A DNA stretch of 64,000 bases from Antiquaquibacter soli (lineage in GTDB: Bacteria > Actinomycetota > Actinomycetes > Actinomycetales > Microbacteriaceae). Positions 50,988 to 60,756 of this stretch are shown in pieces. The notes beneath the pieces were generated by a model. That model was given only the letters and a program-made list of their open reading frames with translations, was not told the DNA's origin and did no database searches. The position numbers and the translations under genes were made by a program. The DNA lies in the NCBI RefSeq assembly GCF_030580675.1, contig NZ_JAUQUB010000001.1, forward strand, positions 434,001 through 498,000, read 5' to 3'. How positions within the stretch are numbered: position 1 is the stretch's first letter; each line of letters begins with the position of its first letter.

Positions 50988-51458
50988 TTACGCGCGGATG
51001 TCGCGCAGCACGATCGCCGTGGCGACAGCGGCCTCGGCGGCCTCCGCGCCCTTGTCCTCCTTCGAGCCGGGAAGCCCGGCGCGGTCGAGGCCCTGCTGCT
51101 CGTCCTCCAGCGTGAGGACACCGAAGCCGACGGGCTTGCCGGTGGCGATCGAGACCTGGGTGAGGCCCGACGTCGCGGCATCCGCCACGTACTCGAAGTG
51201 CGGCGTACCGCCGCGGATGATCACGCCGAGGGCGACGACCGCATCGGCACCCGCATCCAGCGCCGCCTTGCTCGCGACGGGAAGCTCGAAGCTCCCGGGC
51301 ACGCGGACCTCGCTGACCTCGGCCCCCGCCTCGGCGAGCGCGCGACGGGCACCCTCGAGGAGGCCGTTCGTGATCTCCTCATGCCACTGCCCGGCCACGA
51401 TGGTGACCTTCAGGCCGCGGCCGTCGGAGGTGATGGTGGGCGAACCTGCGCCGCTCAT
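50988..51458 (-). CDS. ribH: 6,7-dimethyl-8-ribityllumazine synthase
   Basis: Condenses 5-amino-6-ribitylaminouracil with dihydroxybutanone phosphate, the penultimate riboflavin step. 156 aa. [15 protein letters not shown], the substrate site [15 protein letters not shown] and [17 protein letters not shown] with the catalytic His after TPHF. ATG 51458 overlaps the ribBA stop (ATGA). Last gene of the riboswitch-controlled operon. Confidence 0.96.
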   Translation of the reverse strand: MSGAGSPTITSDGRGLKVTIVAGQWHEEITNGLLEGARRALAEAGAEVSEVRVPGSFELPVASKAALDAGADAVVALGVIIRGGTPHFEYVADAATSGLTQVSIATGKPVGFGVLTLEDEQQGLDRAGLPGSKEDKGAEAAEAAVATAIVLRDIRA

Positions 51459-52738
51459 GCGATTCCTTTCTGGTTCGAGGCCACCTGGGCCTCGAGGACG
51501 GTGTTACTGGGGAGCACGTGACCCATGCGGTCGCGCTTGGTCTCGAGGTAGGCCTCGTTGAACTCGCCGACGCCGACGACGAGCGGAACCTGCTCGACGA
51601 CGGTGATGCCGCGCTCGGTGAGTTGGCGGAGCTTCTCGGGGTTGTTGGTGATCGCGCGAACCTCGGACACGCCGAGGTCCTCGAGGATCGCCACAGCGGC
51701 GCCGTAATCGCGGCCGTCCGCCGGGAACCCGAGGGCGAGATTGGCGTCGAGCGTGTCGAGGCCGTCCTCTTGAAGACGGTACGCCTTGAGCTTGTTGATC
51801 AGGCCGATGCCGCGACCCTCGTGGCCGCGCATGTAGATCACGATGCCGCCCTCGCGGTCGATCTGCTCGAGCGCCGAGTCGAGCTGCGGACCGCACTCGC
51901 ACTTCTCCGAGCCGAACACCTCGCCCGTGAGGCACTCCGAGTGCACCCGCAGCAGAGTCCCGTTGGCGGGGGTGCCCTTGATGATGGCCAGGTGGTCGGC
52001 GCCGGTCATCCGGTCGCGGTAGGCGCGGAAGCGGAACGCGCCGTGCACGGTCGGCACGGTCGTCTCGACCTCGAAGATCACGCGCGAGCTCTCGGGGATG
52101 GCCACGGCGACGGGGACGTCGGAGTCGCAGTGCCACTCCTGCAGGTACGCGATGAGCGCCTCGATCGTGACGACGGGGATGCCCGCCTCCTCGCCGAGCG
52201 CGATGAGCCCGGGCAACCGCATCATCTCGCCGTCCTCCGCGACGATCTCGCCGATCGCCCCGACCGGCACGAGGCCGGCGAGCTTGAGCAGGTCGACGGT
52301 CGCCTCGGTGTGCCCGGCGCGAGTGCGGACACCGCCCTCGACTGCGCGGAGCGGGAGGATGTGGCCCGGTCGGCGCAGGCTCGTCGGCGTCGACGTCATG
52401 TCGGCGAGCACGCGCAACGTGTGAGCCCGGTCCGCGGCACTGATGCCCGTCGAGTATCGGTCGGCCGCGTCGACCGACACCGTGTACGCGGTGCCGAGCG
52501 GGTCCTGGTTGTCGGCGACCATGAGCGGCAGCTCGAGCCGGTCGGCGATCTCGTTCGTCATCGGAGCGCAGATGAACCCCGACGTGTGGCGGATGGTCCA
52601 GGCCATCCACTCCTGCGTGGCCGACTGGGCGGCGAGGATGACGTCGCCCTCGTTCTCGCGGCTCTCATTGTCGACGACGATGACGGGCCGGCCGGCGCGC
52701 AGGGCGTCGAGCGCGGCGGGGATGTCGGCGAGGCTCAT
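51455..52738 (-). CDS. ribBA: Bifunctional DHBP synthase / GTP cyclohydrolase II
   Basis: Makes 3,4-dihydroxy-2-butanone 4-phosphate (N-terminal RibB domain, about 1-205) and opens GTP (C-terminal RibA domain, about 210-427). RibB motifs: [29 protein letters not shown] and [11 protein letters not shown]. RibA zinc site: [18 protein letters not shown], followed by [17 protein letters not shown]. 427 aa, standard for the fusion. The ATG at 52738 overlaps the ribE stop. Confidence 0.96.
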   Translation of the reverse strand: MSLADIPAALDALRAGRPVIVVDNESRENEGDVILAAQSATQEWMAWTIRHTSGFICAPMTNEIADRLELPLMVADNQDPLGTAYTVSVDAADRYSTGISAADRAHTLRVLADMTSTPTSLRRPGHILPLRAVEGGVRTRAGHTEATVDLLKLAGLVPVGAIGEIVAEDGEMMRLPGLIALGEEAGIPVVTIEALIAYLQEWHCDSDVPVAVAIPESSRVIFEVETTVPTVHGAFRFRAYRDRMTGADHLAIIKGTPANGTLLRVHSECLTGEVFGSEKCECGPQLDSALEQIDREGGIVIYMRGHEGRGIGLINKLKAYRLQEDGLDTLDANLALGFPADGRDYGAAVAILEDLGVSEVRAITNNPEKLRQLTERGITVVEQVPLVVGVGEFNEAYLETKRDRMGHVLPSNTVLEAQVASNQKGIA

Positions 52739-53361
52739 GACTCGCTCCTCTCGGTGGTGCTGAACTCGGTGGTGCTGAACTCGGCCAGTCGCGCCACGTG
52801 GCGCGCCAGGATGTCGGTCTCGATGTTGACGCGGTCGCCCGGCTGCAGGCTGCCGAGGGTGGTGGCGGCAAGGGTCTCGGGGATGAGGGACACCTCGAAC
52901 CAGTCGCGACCGACCCCGCTGACCGTGAGCGAGACGCCGTCGACGGCGATCGAGCCCTTGCGGGCGACGAGGGGGGCCAGCTCGTCGGCGAGGCTGAAGC
53001 GCACGACCTGCCAGGCGCTGCCCGGGGTCACGCCGAGCACGGTGCTGGTCCCGTCGATGTGGCCCTGCACGATGTGGCCGCCGAGGCGGCTGTCCACCCG
53101 TGCGGCGCGCTCCAGGTTGACGCGGCGCCCCGGCTGCGAGCCGCCGAGCGTGCTCATGGCGATGGTCATCGCCATGACGTCGGCGGTGAACCAGTCCGGC
53201 CCCTGGTCGACGACGGTGAGGCAGACGCCGGAGACGGAGATCGAGTCGCCGTGGGCGGCGTCGGAGACCGCGAGGGGGGCCCGAACGGTGAGGCGCGCGG
53301 CATCCCCGCTCTGGTCCCAGGCGATGACCTCGCCGACCTCTTCGATGATTCCGGTGAACAT
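52735..53361 (-). CDS. ribE: Riboflavin synthase, alpha subunit
   Basis: Dismutates two lumazines to riboflavin. 208 aa with two homologous lumazine-binding barrels: MFTGIIEEVGEVI at the N-terminus and SLADELAPLVARKGSIAVDG opening the second; GGHIVQGHIDGTS lies between. The C-terminus contains duplicated FSTTEFSTTE, a 5-residue tandem repeat encoded by a short direct repeat near 52755-52785. Confidence 0.96.
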   Translation of the reverse strand: MFTGIIEEVGEVIAWDQSGDAARLTVRAPLAVSDAAHGDSISVSGVCLTVVDQGPDWFTADVMAMTIAMSTLGGSQPGRRVNLERAARVDSRLGGHIVQGHIDGTSTVLGVTPGSAWQVVRFSLADELAPLVARKGSIAVDGVSLTVSGVGRDWFEVSLIPETLAATTLGSLQPGDRVNIETDILARHVARLAEFSTTEFSTTERSES

Positions 53362-53363
53362 GG

Positions 53364-54371
53364 TTACTCCTTCGGCCGAGCCGTGATGAGGATGTCGTCG
53401 CCGAGGCTTTCGACGGAGACGAGGACGAGCTCGCGCGCGTCGTCGATGGACGCGACCCCGAGGTCGGTGATCGCCAGTCGAGGGCCACCGAGCAGCTTCG
53501 GGGCGAGGTAGACGGCGTACTCGTCGACGAGGTCGGCGGCGATGAACGCACTCGCAAGAGTCGGGCCGCCCTCGACGTAGACGCGGCGCACGTCGCGGGA
53601 GTAGAGGTCGCGCAGCACGGCACCGAGGTCCCGGGTGGCGGCCTCCACGAACGGACGGTCTCGCAGCTTCGCGGTCGCCGGGATGCCCCGCTCCCCGATC
53701 ACGACCGGCAGGGGCTGGTGCGCGAGCAGCTCGCCCGCGTCGCCGCGGGCGGTGAGTGTCGGGTCATCCGCGAGCACCGTCCCGGTGCCGACGACGATGG
53801 CGTCGGACTCGGCGCGCTGCTCGTGGACGCGCTGGCGGGACGCCGTGCCGGTGATCCACTGGCTCGAGCCGTCGGCCGCGGCGGCGCGGCCGTCGAGTGT
53901 CGAGGCCCACTTCACGGTCACCCACGGGGTGCCGCGACGGGTCGCCGTGAGCCACTTCTCGAGGAATGCCTCCGCCTCGTCGGCGAGAACGCCCGCGATC
54001 ACCTCGACGCCGGCCTGGCGGAGTCGCTCGGCTCCGCCGCCGGACGCGCGACCGGGGTCGGAGACCGCGAACACGACGCGCGAGACGCCGGCTGCGATGA
54101 GAGCTTCGCTGCACGGCCCCGTGCGCCCGGTGTGGTTGCAGGGCTCGAGGGTCACGACCGCGGTGAGACCCCGGGCGTCGGCGACCTTGCTGAGCGCATC
54201 GACCTCGGCGTGCGGGGTCCCGGCGCCGCGGTGCCAGCCCTCGGCGACGATCGAGCCGTCCGGGGCCAGGAGGACGCAGCCCACTTGGGGGTTGCCGCCC
54301 GTGACGGGGCCGTTCGCGGCGAGCTCGAGGCCGTGGCGCATGGCCCGCTCGAAGTGCTGCTGCTCGGTCAT
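53364..54371 (-). CDS. ribD: Bifunctional pyrimidine deaminase/reductase
   Basis: Second and third steps of riboflavin synthesis. 335 aa. Zinc deaminase domain (1-145): TPHAEVDAL and LEPCNHTGRTGPCSEALI. Reductase domain (about 150-335): VTVKWASTLDGRAAAADGSS, DAIVVGTGTVLADDP, and YVEGGPTLASAFI. ATG 54371 has AGGA 8 nt upstream, held inside the hairpin 54372-54406. The frame is open further upstream through the leader but that part is the riboswitch. Confidence 0.95.
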   Translation of the reverse strand: MTEQQHFERAMRHGLELAANGPVTGGNPQVGCVLLAPDGSIVAEGWHRGAGTPHAEVDALSKVADARGLTAVVTLEPCNHTGRTGPCSEALIAAGVSRVVFAVSDPGRASGGGAERLRQAGVEVIAGVLADEAEAFLEKWLTATRRGTPWVTVKWASTLDGRAAAADGSSQWITGTASRQRVHEQRAESDAIVVGTGTVLADDPTLTARGDAGELLAHQPLPVVIGERGIPATAKLRDRPFVEAATRDLGAVLRDLYSRDVRRVYVEGGPTLASAFIAADLVDEYAVYLAPKLLGGPRLAITDLGVASIDDARELVLVSVESLGDDILITARPKE

Positions 54372-54406
54372 CCCGGATTCCTGTCGTCGTCGAGACGGAC
54401 TCCGGG
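54372..54406 (-). promoter_or_regulatory. Shine-Dalgarno-sequestering hairpin before ribD
   Basis: On the RNA, CCCGGAGTCC pairs with GGAATCCGGG (one mismatch, 15-nt loop). The second arm contains the GGAA of the ribosome-binding site and abuts the ATG. This is a plausible translational OFF state for the FMN riboswitch. Confidence 0.6.
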
Positions 54407-54427
54407 GCATCAATGGTCGACTGACCT

Positions 54428-54450
54428 GCTCGCTGGCAACACCAGCGAGC
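54428..54450 (-). promoter_or_regulatory. Hairpin between aptamer and sequestor
   Basis: GCTCGCTGG-TGTTG-CCAGCGAGC on the RNA, a perfect 9-bp stem directly after the FMN aptamer. No U-tract follows, so it is more likely part of the expression platform than a terminator. Confidence 0.55.
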
Positions 54451-54451
54451 C

Positions 54452-54583
54452 CGTGCATCCTCCCATCCGGACTGAGAGGCCTCTCGACCTCATTACCGTC
54501 GGTGCCGGAATTCCACCGGCTCAACCCTTGCGGGCTCGCGGACTGTCACCGCCGGTTCGGACTTTCACCGACCCCGGAGCACG
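54452..54583 (-). promoter_or_regulatory. FMN riboswitch (RFN element)
   Basis: Minus-strand RNA with the conserved RFN blocks in order: closing stem CGTGC, GGGGTCGGTGAAAGTCCG, AACCGGCGGT, GACAGTCCGCGAGCC, CCGGTGGAATTCCGG, GACGGTAATGAGG, AGTCCGGATGGGAGGAT and the closing GCACG. It binds FMN and should repress ribD-ribE-ribBA-ribH. The rest of the 54372-54635 gap holds the two platform hairpins and probably the promoter. Confidence 0.96.
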
Positions 54584-54635
54584 TAGTACTGCTGTCGAGT
54601 GTAACGCGGGCGTGCTGGATCTATTCCCGGGATGC

Positions 54636-55337
54636 TCAGACCAGGTCGCGGAGCTCCGTGAGCGACCGGATGACGCGGGCCCCGGCCTGCGTCGCCCGGC
54701 GCAGCTGCTCCTCCGTCGGCTCGCCCCGCGCAAGCCACACGCCCGTGAGCCCCGCGGATGCGGCGCCCACGGCATCGGTCTCGAGCCGGTCGCCGACGTA
54801 GGCGGCGTCCTGGGGCGGCACCCCGAACAGCTCGCAGGCGAGGTGGAAGATGCGGGCATCCGGCTTCGCGACGCCGACCGAGCCCGACGCGACGACGTGC
54901 TCGAAGCGCCCGGTGAGGCCGAGCCCGTCGATCTTCGACGACTGGAAGACGATGTCGCCGTTCGTGATGATTCCGGTGCGGATGCCCCGCGCCTCGAGTT
55001 CGTCGAGCACGGGTAGCGCGTCCTCGTGGAGCCGCCAGGCAAGCCGGTACTCGGCGAGGTACCGCTCGAACCAGGCATCCGCGTCGGCGTCGGCGATCGT
55101 GAGTCCGTGCGGCTCGACGAAGCCGCGCACCCGCTCGCGACGCTGCTCGAGGAAGTCGAGCTCGCCGGTGAGGTAGCGGTGGTAGTGCACCTCCTCGAGC
55201 TCGTTCCATCGCGCGAGCTCCGCGAGGTCGTCGCCGAGTAGTCCGTGCGCGGTGCGGTGCGCAAGGATGCCCGCCTCCACCGCACCGCGATGCGCGAAGA
55301 GCGTGTCATCGAGGTCGAACAGCACGAGCTCGATCAC
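54636..55337 (-). CDS. HAD-family hydrolase
   Basis: 233-aa haloacid dehalogenase-like phosphatase. Motif I VLFDLDDTLFAH (nucleophile Asp about 9), motif II GIITNGDI, motif III Lys in VGVAKPDARIF and motif IV YVGDRLETDAVGA. An alpha-helical cap lies between motifs I and II, as in YjjG/pyrimidine-nucleotidase-like enzymes. In actinobacteria a HAD enzyme often dephosphorylates the riboflavin intermediate; adjacency to the rib operon makes that a candidate role, but it is in a different transcription unit. GTG 55337 overlaps the GNAT stop. Confidence 0.88.
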   Translation of the reverse strand: MIELVLFDLDDTLFAHRGAVEAGILAHRTAHGLLGDDLAELARWNELEEVHYHRYLTGELDFLEQRRERVRGFVEPHGLTIADADADAWFERYLAEYRLAWRLHEDALPVLDELEARGIRTGIITNGDIVFQSSKIDGLGLTGRFEHVVASGSVGVAKPDARIFHLACELFGVPPQDAAYVGDRLETDAVGAASAGLTGVWLARGEPTEEQLRRATQAGARVIRSLTELRDLV

Positions 55338-55875
55338 GGCCAGCCGTCCTTCTCGGTGCGGTCGTCGTCGCGCAGGAGCACTCCGTGCCACGCTTCCGGT
55401 CGCGAGCCGTCGCGCATCGGGATCTCCGCGGGCCGCTGGCCGGTGTAGCGGAAGCCCGCTTTGCGGGCGGCCGCGAGGGAGGCGCGGTTGCCGAGCACGC
55501 ACTCCCAGCGCAGCTCCCGCTCGCCCCGTTGGAACGCCCAATCGGCGACCGCCGTCAGGGCTTCGGGCATGGTGCCGCGGCCTCGGTGCGGGGCGCCGAG
55601 CCAGAAACCGACGCTCCTTGTCGGCACACGGTAGCCGATCACCCCGGCAAAGCCCCCGTCGATTCGCACCGCCCACGTGTACTCGAGGTCGGAGCGCCAG
55701 CCGTGCGGCACGAACTCGGTCACGAAGAACTCGGCGTCGCCGCGGCGGTACGGCCAGGGCAGGGTCATGAACCGTTCGAAGACCGGGTCCTGGCAGTACT
55801 CGGTGACGAGGTCGATGTCGTCGGCGACCGGCTGGTCGAGCACCAGTCGATCGGTTGCTAGCCGAACGGGTTCCA

Positions 55876-55876
<1 letters not shown>
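55334..55876 (-). CDS. GNAT-family N-acetyltransferase
   Basis: 180-aa RimJ/RimL-like acetyltransferase (Acetyltransf_3). It begins VRLATDRLVLDQPVADDI, has VGFWLGAPHRGRGTMPEA, where the R-G-x-G/T motif binds acetyl-CoA, and NRASLAAARKAGFRYTGQ near the end. The substrate may be a protein N-terminus or a small molecule. ATG 55876 overlaps the trpS stop by one base; coupled also to the HAD gene. Confidence 0.88.
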
Positions 55877-56901
<1,025 letters not shown>

Positions 56902-57741
56902 TCAGAGGGCGTAATCGACGACGACGGGGGCGTGGTCGCTCCACCGCTGGTCCCACGCGGCCGCGCGGTCCACCGAGTACGCGGTCACAGTCTCCGCGAG
57001 GGCGGGGGTCGCCACGTGGTAGTCGATGCGCCACCCCGTGTCGGTGTCGAAAGCCTTGCCGCGCTGCGACCACCACGAGTAGGGCCCGTCCACTTCGCCC
57101 GCCCACCGGCGACCGACGTCGACCCAGCCGAGGCCGGGCCCGACCGAGCCGTCGACTCCCTCGACGGGCTCGCCGGCGGGCCCGAAGAAGCGGTCGAAGT
57201 AGGAGCGCTCGCGCGGCAGGAAGCCCGCGTTGTTGCGGTTGCCCTTCCAATTGCGGATGTCGAGCTCCCGGTGCCCCACGTTGAGGTCGCCCACGACGAG
57301 CGCGAGCTCCGAGTGCGCCTGCAGCTCGGGCAGTCGCGCCTCCATCGCGTCGAGGAAGGAGTACTTGTCGTCCTGCTTCGGGGTGCCCACCTCGCCCCCG
57401 GTGTGCACGTAGGTCGACACGACGGTGAGGATGCGACCGTCGACCTCGTAGTCCGCCTCGAGCCACCGTCCTGCCGTGTCGAAGTCGTCAGCGCCGAACG
57501 CCACCCGGTGGATCGACGCCTTGTTGCGGGACGCGATCGCCACTCCCGCGCGGCCCTTCGCCGTCGCCGCGTCGTGGAGGATGTCCCACTCGTCGCCGAG
57601 GAGGTTCTCCAGGTCTTCGGTGGCGGCCCTGACCTCCTGCATCGCGAGGATGTCGACGCCCCGGGCATCCAGCCAGTCGCCCATTCCCTTGCGGAAGGCG
57701 GCGCGCACGCCGTTGGTGTTCACGGTAGCCACTCGAACCAT
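56902..57741 (-). CDS. xth: Exodeoxyribonuclease III
   Basis: Mg-dependent AP endonuclease/3'-5' exonuclease in base-excision repair. 279 aa. EEP-family motifs: VATVNTNGVRAAF, AMQEVRAATEDL (metal Glu), VVGDLNVGHRELD, WRIDYHVATPAL and the catalytic WSDHAPVVVDY. ATG 57741 lies 7 nt after TAGGCT, which includes the stop of the yihY gene; the frame is open further upstream without family sequence. Confidence 0.94.
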   Translation of the reverse strand: MVRVATVNTNGVRAAFRKGMGDWLDARGVDILAMQEVRAATEDLENLLGDEWDILHDAATAKGRAGVAIASRNKASIHRVAFGADDFDTAGRWLEADYEVDGRILTVVSTYVHTGGEVGTPKQDDKYSFLDAMEARLPELQAHSELALVVGDLNVGHRELDIRNWKGNRNNAGFLPRERSYFDRFFGPAGEPVEGVDGSVGPGLGWVDVGRRWAGEVDGPYSWWSQRGKAFDTDTGWRIDYHVATPALAETVTAYSVDRAAAWDQRWSDHAPVVVDYAL

Positions 57742-57748
57742 GCGATCG

Positions 57749-57754
57749 AGCCTA
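57749..57754 (-). promoter_or_regulatory. -10 box of xth
   Basis: On the minus strand TAGGCT ends 7 nt before ATG 57741. Its TAG is the stop codon of the upstream yihY-like gene, as also seen at mqo. Leaderless start inferred. Confidence 0.5.
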
Positions 57755-58693
57755 CTGAGCGCCACCGACGGTCTTCGCCGGTTTCGGCGCGGCGGGCTTG
57801 CCGTGCAGGTCGAGCCCGGCATCCGCCGCGCTCACCGCGATCCAGGCCGCCGACACGAGGATGACCTGGCAGATCAGGTTGAACCAGATCAGCAGCCCGA
57901 TGATGACGGCGAACGACGCGAGCAGCGGGTTGCTCGTCGCCCCGCCGAGGAGGCTCGACCCCAACACCTTGAGGACCCCGAGGGCGACCGCGCCGATCAG
58001 CACGCCCTGCCACAGCACGCGGAAGGGGATTCGGATGCCGGACACGATGCGGAAGAACCCCGCGAGGATCGCGACGTCGAGAACGAGCATGAGCAGGATG
58101 CCGACCGCCGCCGTCACGACCCGCGCGACGGGCGACTCCGCCTCCACCCCGAGGGCGTCGAGAAACCCGCTCGTCGCCGTCGTGCTCACGACCGACAGCG
58201 AGGCGGACAGCAGCAGCGCGGCACCGAACGCGAGCGCGAGCCCGAGGTCCTTCAGCCACGCGAGGACCGGGTTGAGCGCAGCGCTCGGGAGGTCGAAGAG
58301 GATGCGCACGGCCTCCCTTCCCGAGGAGAGCCATCCGGTCGCCGTGAAGAGCAAGAGAGCGAGGGCGATGACGGCGGCGAGAGTGAAGGGAGTCGACTGG
58401 ACGAGCTGGTCGGGGTCGATCGCGCCCTCTCCCGATCCGTCGTCGATGAGTCCGGGAGCATTGGACGAGATGAGGTCGATGAGGGCATTCAGTAGGTCTG
58501 GCCGCGACTGCAGCACCGACCCGAGCACCGAGAACCCCACCGCGATCGCCGCGAACACCGCGAAGATCGCCTGGTACGAAAGGCCCTGGGCGAGCAACGG
58601 CCCGCGGTGGGCGCTGTAGTGCTGGAGCACGCGCACAGGCTTCAGCTTCATGATTCGGGCGACCCAGGCCCGCACCGTAGTCATGAGCGCCAT
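57752..58693 (-). CDS. YihY/BrkB-family membrane protein
   Basis: 313-aa polytopic protein of unknown transport function. The family signature GLSYQAIFAVFAAIAVGFSV is at residues 36-55, with further helices (FTLAAVIALALLLFTATGWL, LGLALAFGAALLLSASLSV) and the C-terminal LIWFNLICQVILVSAAWIA. A hydrophilic Pro/Lys tail ends the protein. Older annotations as ribonuclease BN are not supported. Its ATG 58693 follows TAGGGT by 6 nt. Confidence 0.9.
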   Translation of the reverse strand: MALMTTVRAWVARIMKLKPVRVLQHYSAHRGPLLAQGLSYQAIFAVFAAIAVGFSVLGSVLQSRPDLLNALIDLISSNAPGLIDDGSGEGAIDPDQLVQSTPFTLAAVIALALLLFTATGWLSSGREAVRILFDLPSAALNPVLAWLKDLGLALAFGAALLLSASLSVVSTTATSGFLDALGVEAESPVARVVTAAVGILLMLVLDVAILAGFFRIVSGIRIPFRVLWQGVLIGAVALGVLKVLGSSLLGGATSNPLLASFAVIIGLLIWFNLICQVILVSAAWIAVSAADAGLDLHGKPAAPKPAKTVGGAQ

Positions 58694-58699
58694 ACGTCA

Positions 58700-58705
58700 A
58701 CCCTA
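58700..58705 (-). promoter_or_regulatory. -10 box of yihY-like gene
   Basis: On the minus strand TAGGGT ends 6 nt before ATG 58693. Leaderless start inferred; it lies in the divergent gap shared with ptsI. Confidence 0.45.
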
Positions 58706-58816
58706 AGCGGGTCCCGCATGCCCGGAGGAGGGGTTGCCGCGCGAGCGCGAACGCAGTACGCGGGCAGCCTGGTTAGGCTTCACGTGGGCAACTTCGATGG
58801 AGAGGAACGTTTTTCT

Positions 58817-60460
58817 ATGGAACTTCGCGGAGTAGGCGTCGGTCGCGGTGTCGCGGTCGGCCCGATCCTCAGGATGCCCGAGCCCCTGCCCGAGCCGGCT
58901 GACGCCGGCCACGGCGGGGATGCCGCTGCCGAGCTCGAAACGGTGCAGCGGTCCCTGGCCGCCGTGGCCGCGGACCTCGCCGCCAAGGGCCAGAAGGCCG
59001 GGGGAGAGGCCCAGGCCGTTCTCGAGGCAGCGTCGATGATGGCCCAGGACCCGACTCTCGTCGATGACGTGAAGGCGCGCATCGACTCCGGCAAGTCGGG
59101 CGAGCGCGCGGTCTTCGAGGCGTTCGGAGCCTTCCAGGAGATGCTCATCGGCATGGGCGGCTATATGGCGGAACGCGCCACCGACCTCGGCGATGTCGCC
59201 CAGCGCATCATCGCGAACCTGCGCGGGGTGCCCGCGCCCGGCGTTCCCACGAGCGACACCCCGTTCATCCTCGTCGCGACCGACCTCGCGCCGGCCGACA
59301 CCGCGCTCCTCGACCTCGACAAGGTGCTCGGCCTGGTCACCCGCGACGGCGGTCCGACCAGCCACACCGCGATCCTCGCTCGGTCCAAGTCGATCCCCGC
59401 GATCGTCGGCGTCACCGGGGCCCTCGAGCTCGAGGACGGCACCGTTGTCGTGGCGGATGCCGCGTCCGGCATCGTGATCCCGAACCCGAGCGAGGCCCAG
59501 GTCGCCGACGCGCAGGCCCGCATCGCCGCCCGAGCTGCCGCCTCCGGCCAGCCGATCGTGCCCGGGGCGCTCGCCGACGGGACGCCGGTGCCGCTGCTGG
59601 CGAACGTGGGCTCGCCGAAGGACGGCCCGGCAGCGGTCGAGCTCGGGGCGGAGGGGGTCGGGCTGTTCCGCACCGAGTTCCTCTTCCTCGACTCCAAGAC
59701 GGCCCCCACGGTGGCCCAGCAGCAGGAGCAGTACACCGAGCTGCTGTCGCACTTCCCCGGCAAGAAGGTCGTCGTGCGGGCGCTCGACGCGGGAGCGGAC
59801 AAGCCGCTGTCGTTCCTCAACGACGCCCACGAGGAGAATCCGGCCCTCGGGCTGCGGGGCCTGCGGGCGCTCCGGGCGAGCGAGCAGATCCTGCTCGACC
59901 AGCTCACCGCGCTGAAGGGCGCGCAGGATGCCACGGACGCCGACCTCTGGGTGATGGCCCCCATGGTCGCCGACGCCGAGGAGACGCAGTACTTCGTCAA
60001 GCTCGGCAGGGCGCTCGGGCTCAAAACCGTGGGCGTCATGGCCGAGGTGCCTTCCCTCGCGGTCGTCGCCGACCAGGTGCTCGCGACGGCCGACTTCGTG
60101 TCGATCGGCACCAACGACCTCACCCAGTACACGCTGGCGGCGGACCGGATGCTCGGCAGCGTCGCGAGCTACCAGGACCCGTGGCATCCTGCAGTCCTGC
60201 GTCTCGTGAAGATGCTCGGCGATGCAGGGGCGGCGGCGGGCAAGCCCGTCGGAATCTGCGGCGAGGCGGCGGCCGACCCGCAGCTCGCGGTCGTACTCGT
60301 GGGCCTCGGTGCGACCACTCTGTCCATGACCCCCGCAGCGCTCGCCGACGTGCGGGCGGAGCTCGCGGGCGTCACGATGGAGCAGGCGCGCGCGAAGGCC
60401 GCAGCGGCCCTCGCCGCGCAGACCGCCGCCGGCGCGCGGGCAGCAGCCGACGCCGCGTGA
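58817..60460 (+). CDS. ptsI: PTS enzyme I
   Basis: Phosphoenolpyruvate-protein phosphotransferase, the first general protein of sugar uptake by PTS; it passes phosphate to HPr. 547 aa. N-terminal HPr-binding helices (about 30-140), phosphohistidine His183 in GGPTSHTAIL, and a PEP-binding barrel with EGVGLFRTEFLFLD, IGTNDLTQYTLAADR and Cys481 in GICGEAAAD. ATG 58817 has GAGAGGAA about 10 nt upstream. No HPr or EII gene is in the window. The C-terminus is Ala-rich. Confidence 0.95.
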   Translation: MELRGVGVGRGVAVGPILRMPEPLPEPADAGHGGDAAAELETVQRSLAAVAADLAAKGQKAGGEAQAVLEAASMMAQDPTLVDDVKARIDSGKSGERAVFEAFGAFQEMLIGMGGYMAERATDLGDVAQRIIANLRGVPAPGVPTSDTPFILVATDLAPADTALLDLDKVLGLVTRDGGPTSHTAILARSKSIPAIVGVTGALELEDGTVVVADAASGIVIPNPSEAQVADAQARIAARAAASGQPIVPGALADGTPVPLLANVGSPKDGPAAVELGAEGVGLFRTEFLFLDSKTAPTVAQQQEQYTELLSHFPGKKVVVRALDAGADKPLSFLNDAHEENPALGLRGLRALRASEQILLDQLTALKGAQDATDADLWVMAPMVADAEETQYFVKLGRALGLKTVGVMAEVPSLAVVADQVLATADFVSIGTNDLTQYTLAADRMLGSVASYQDPWHPAVLRLVKMLGDAGAAAGKPVGICGEAAADPQLAVVLVGLGATTLSMTPAALADVRAELAGVTMEQARAKAAAALAAQTAAGARAAADAA

Positions 60461-60475
60461 GGGCAATCGACCGAC

Positions 60476-60722
60476 CCGCGTCATAGTTGCGCGGTGGCGC
60501 GGTCTTTCTCAGTGAGAATGCGCAAGCAGACTCATTCGTCCCCATCGGGTTAAAGAGGGACCGGGGATGAGTTGATTGGGGCAGTGAGCCGCCGTTTCGG
60601 GAGTGGGACGGCGGCTCTCCCCGTTAACGCGGCCACACAATCGCCTCCGCCGAGCCGCGTCATAGTAGACCGAATTGTCTGTCTTTCTGGGTAGAACCCC
60701 TGGTGCACCGCGCCGATCGGGT
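60476..60722. repeat. Imperfect duplication in the ptsI-sigma gap
   Basis: CCGCGTCATAGT (60476-60487) recurs at 60655-60666, and in both copies GTCTTTCT follows at the same distance (60502-60509; 60681-60688). Downstream, ATCGGGT (60544; 60716) and a TTGGGGCA/TTGATTGGGGCA segment before a start-like codon also match. The unit is about 172-179 bp. It looks like a duplicated promoter/leader of the sigma gene. The 296-bp gap holds no convincing protein gene. Confidence 0.6.
60586..60617. terminator. Perfect 10-bp hairpin in the ptsI-sigma gap
   Basis: GAGCCGCCGT (60586-60595) pairs with ACGGCGGCTC (60608-60617) around a 12-nt loop. It may terminate ptsI or a short transcript from the first copy of the duplicated leader. 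Confidence 0.5.
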
Positions 60723-60756
60723 GTAGGACTGAAGGCAATTCGGGATTGGTTGGGGC

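Noticed and set aside
51518-53386. 622-codon plus frame opposite ribBA/ribE
   Set aside because: Shadow ORF; composition and lack of motifs against clear rib genes.
58703-60484. 593-codon minus frame opposite ptsI
   Set aside because: Shadow of enzyme I, rich in Arg/Gly/His, no recognisable domain.
60584-60694. Possible 36-codon ORF beginning GTG in the first copy of the duplicated leader
   Set aside because: It runs through a perfect hairpin and has no codon bias or motif; more likely non-coding.
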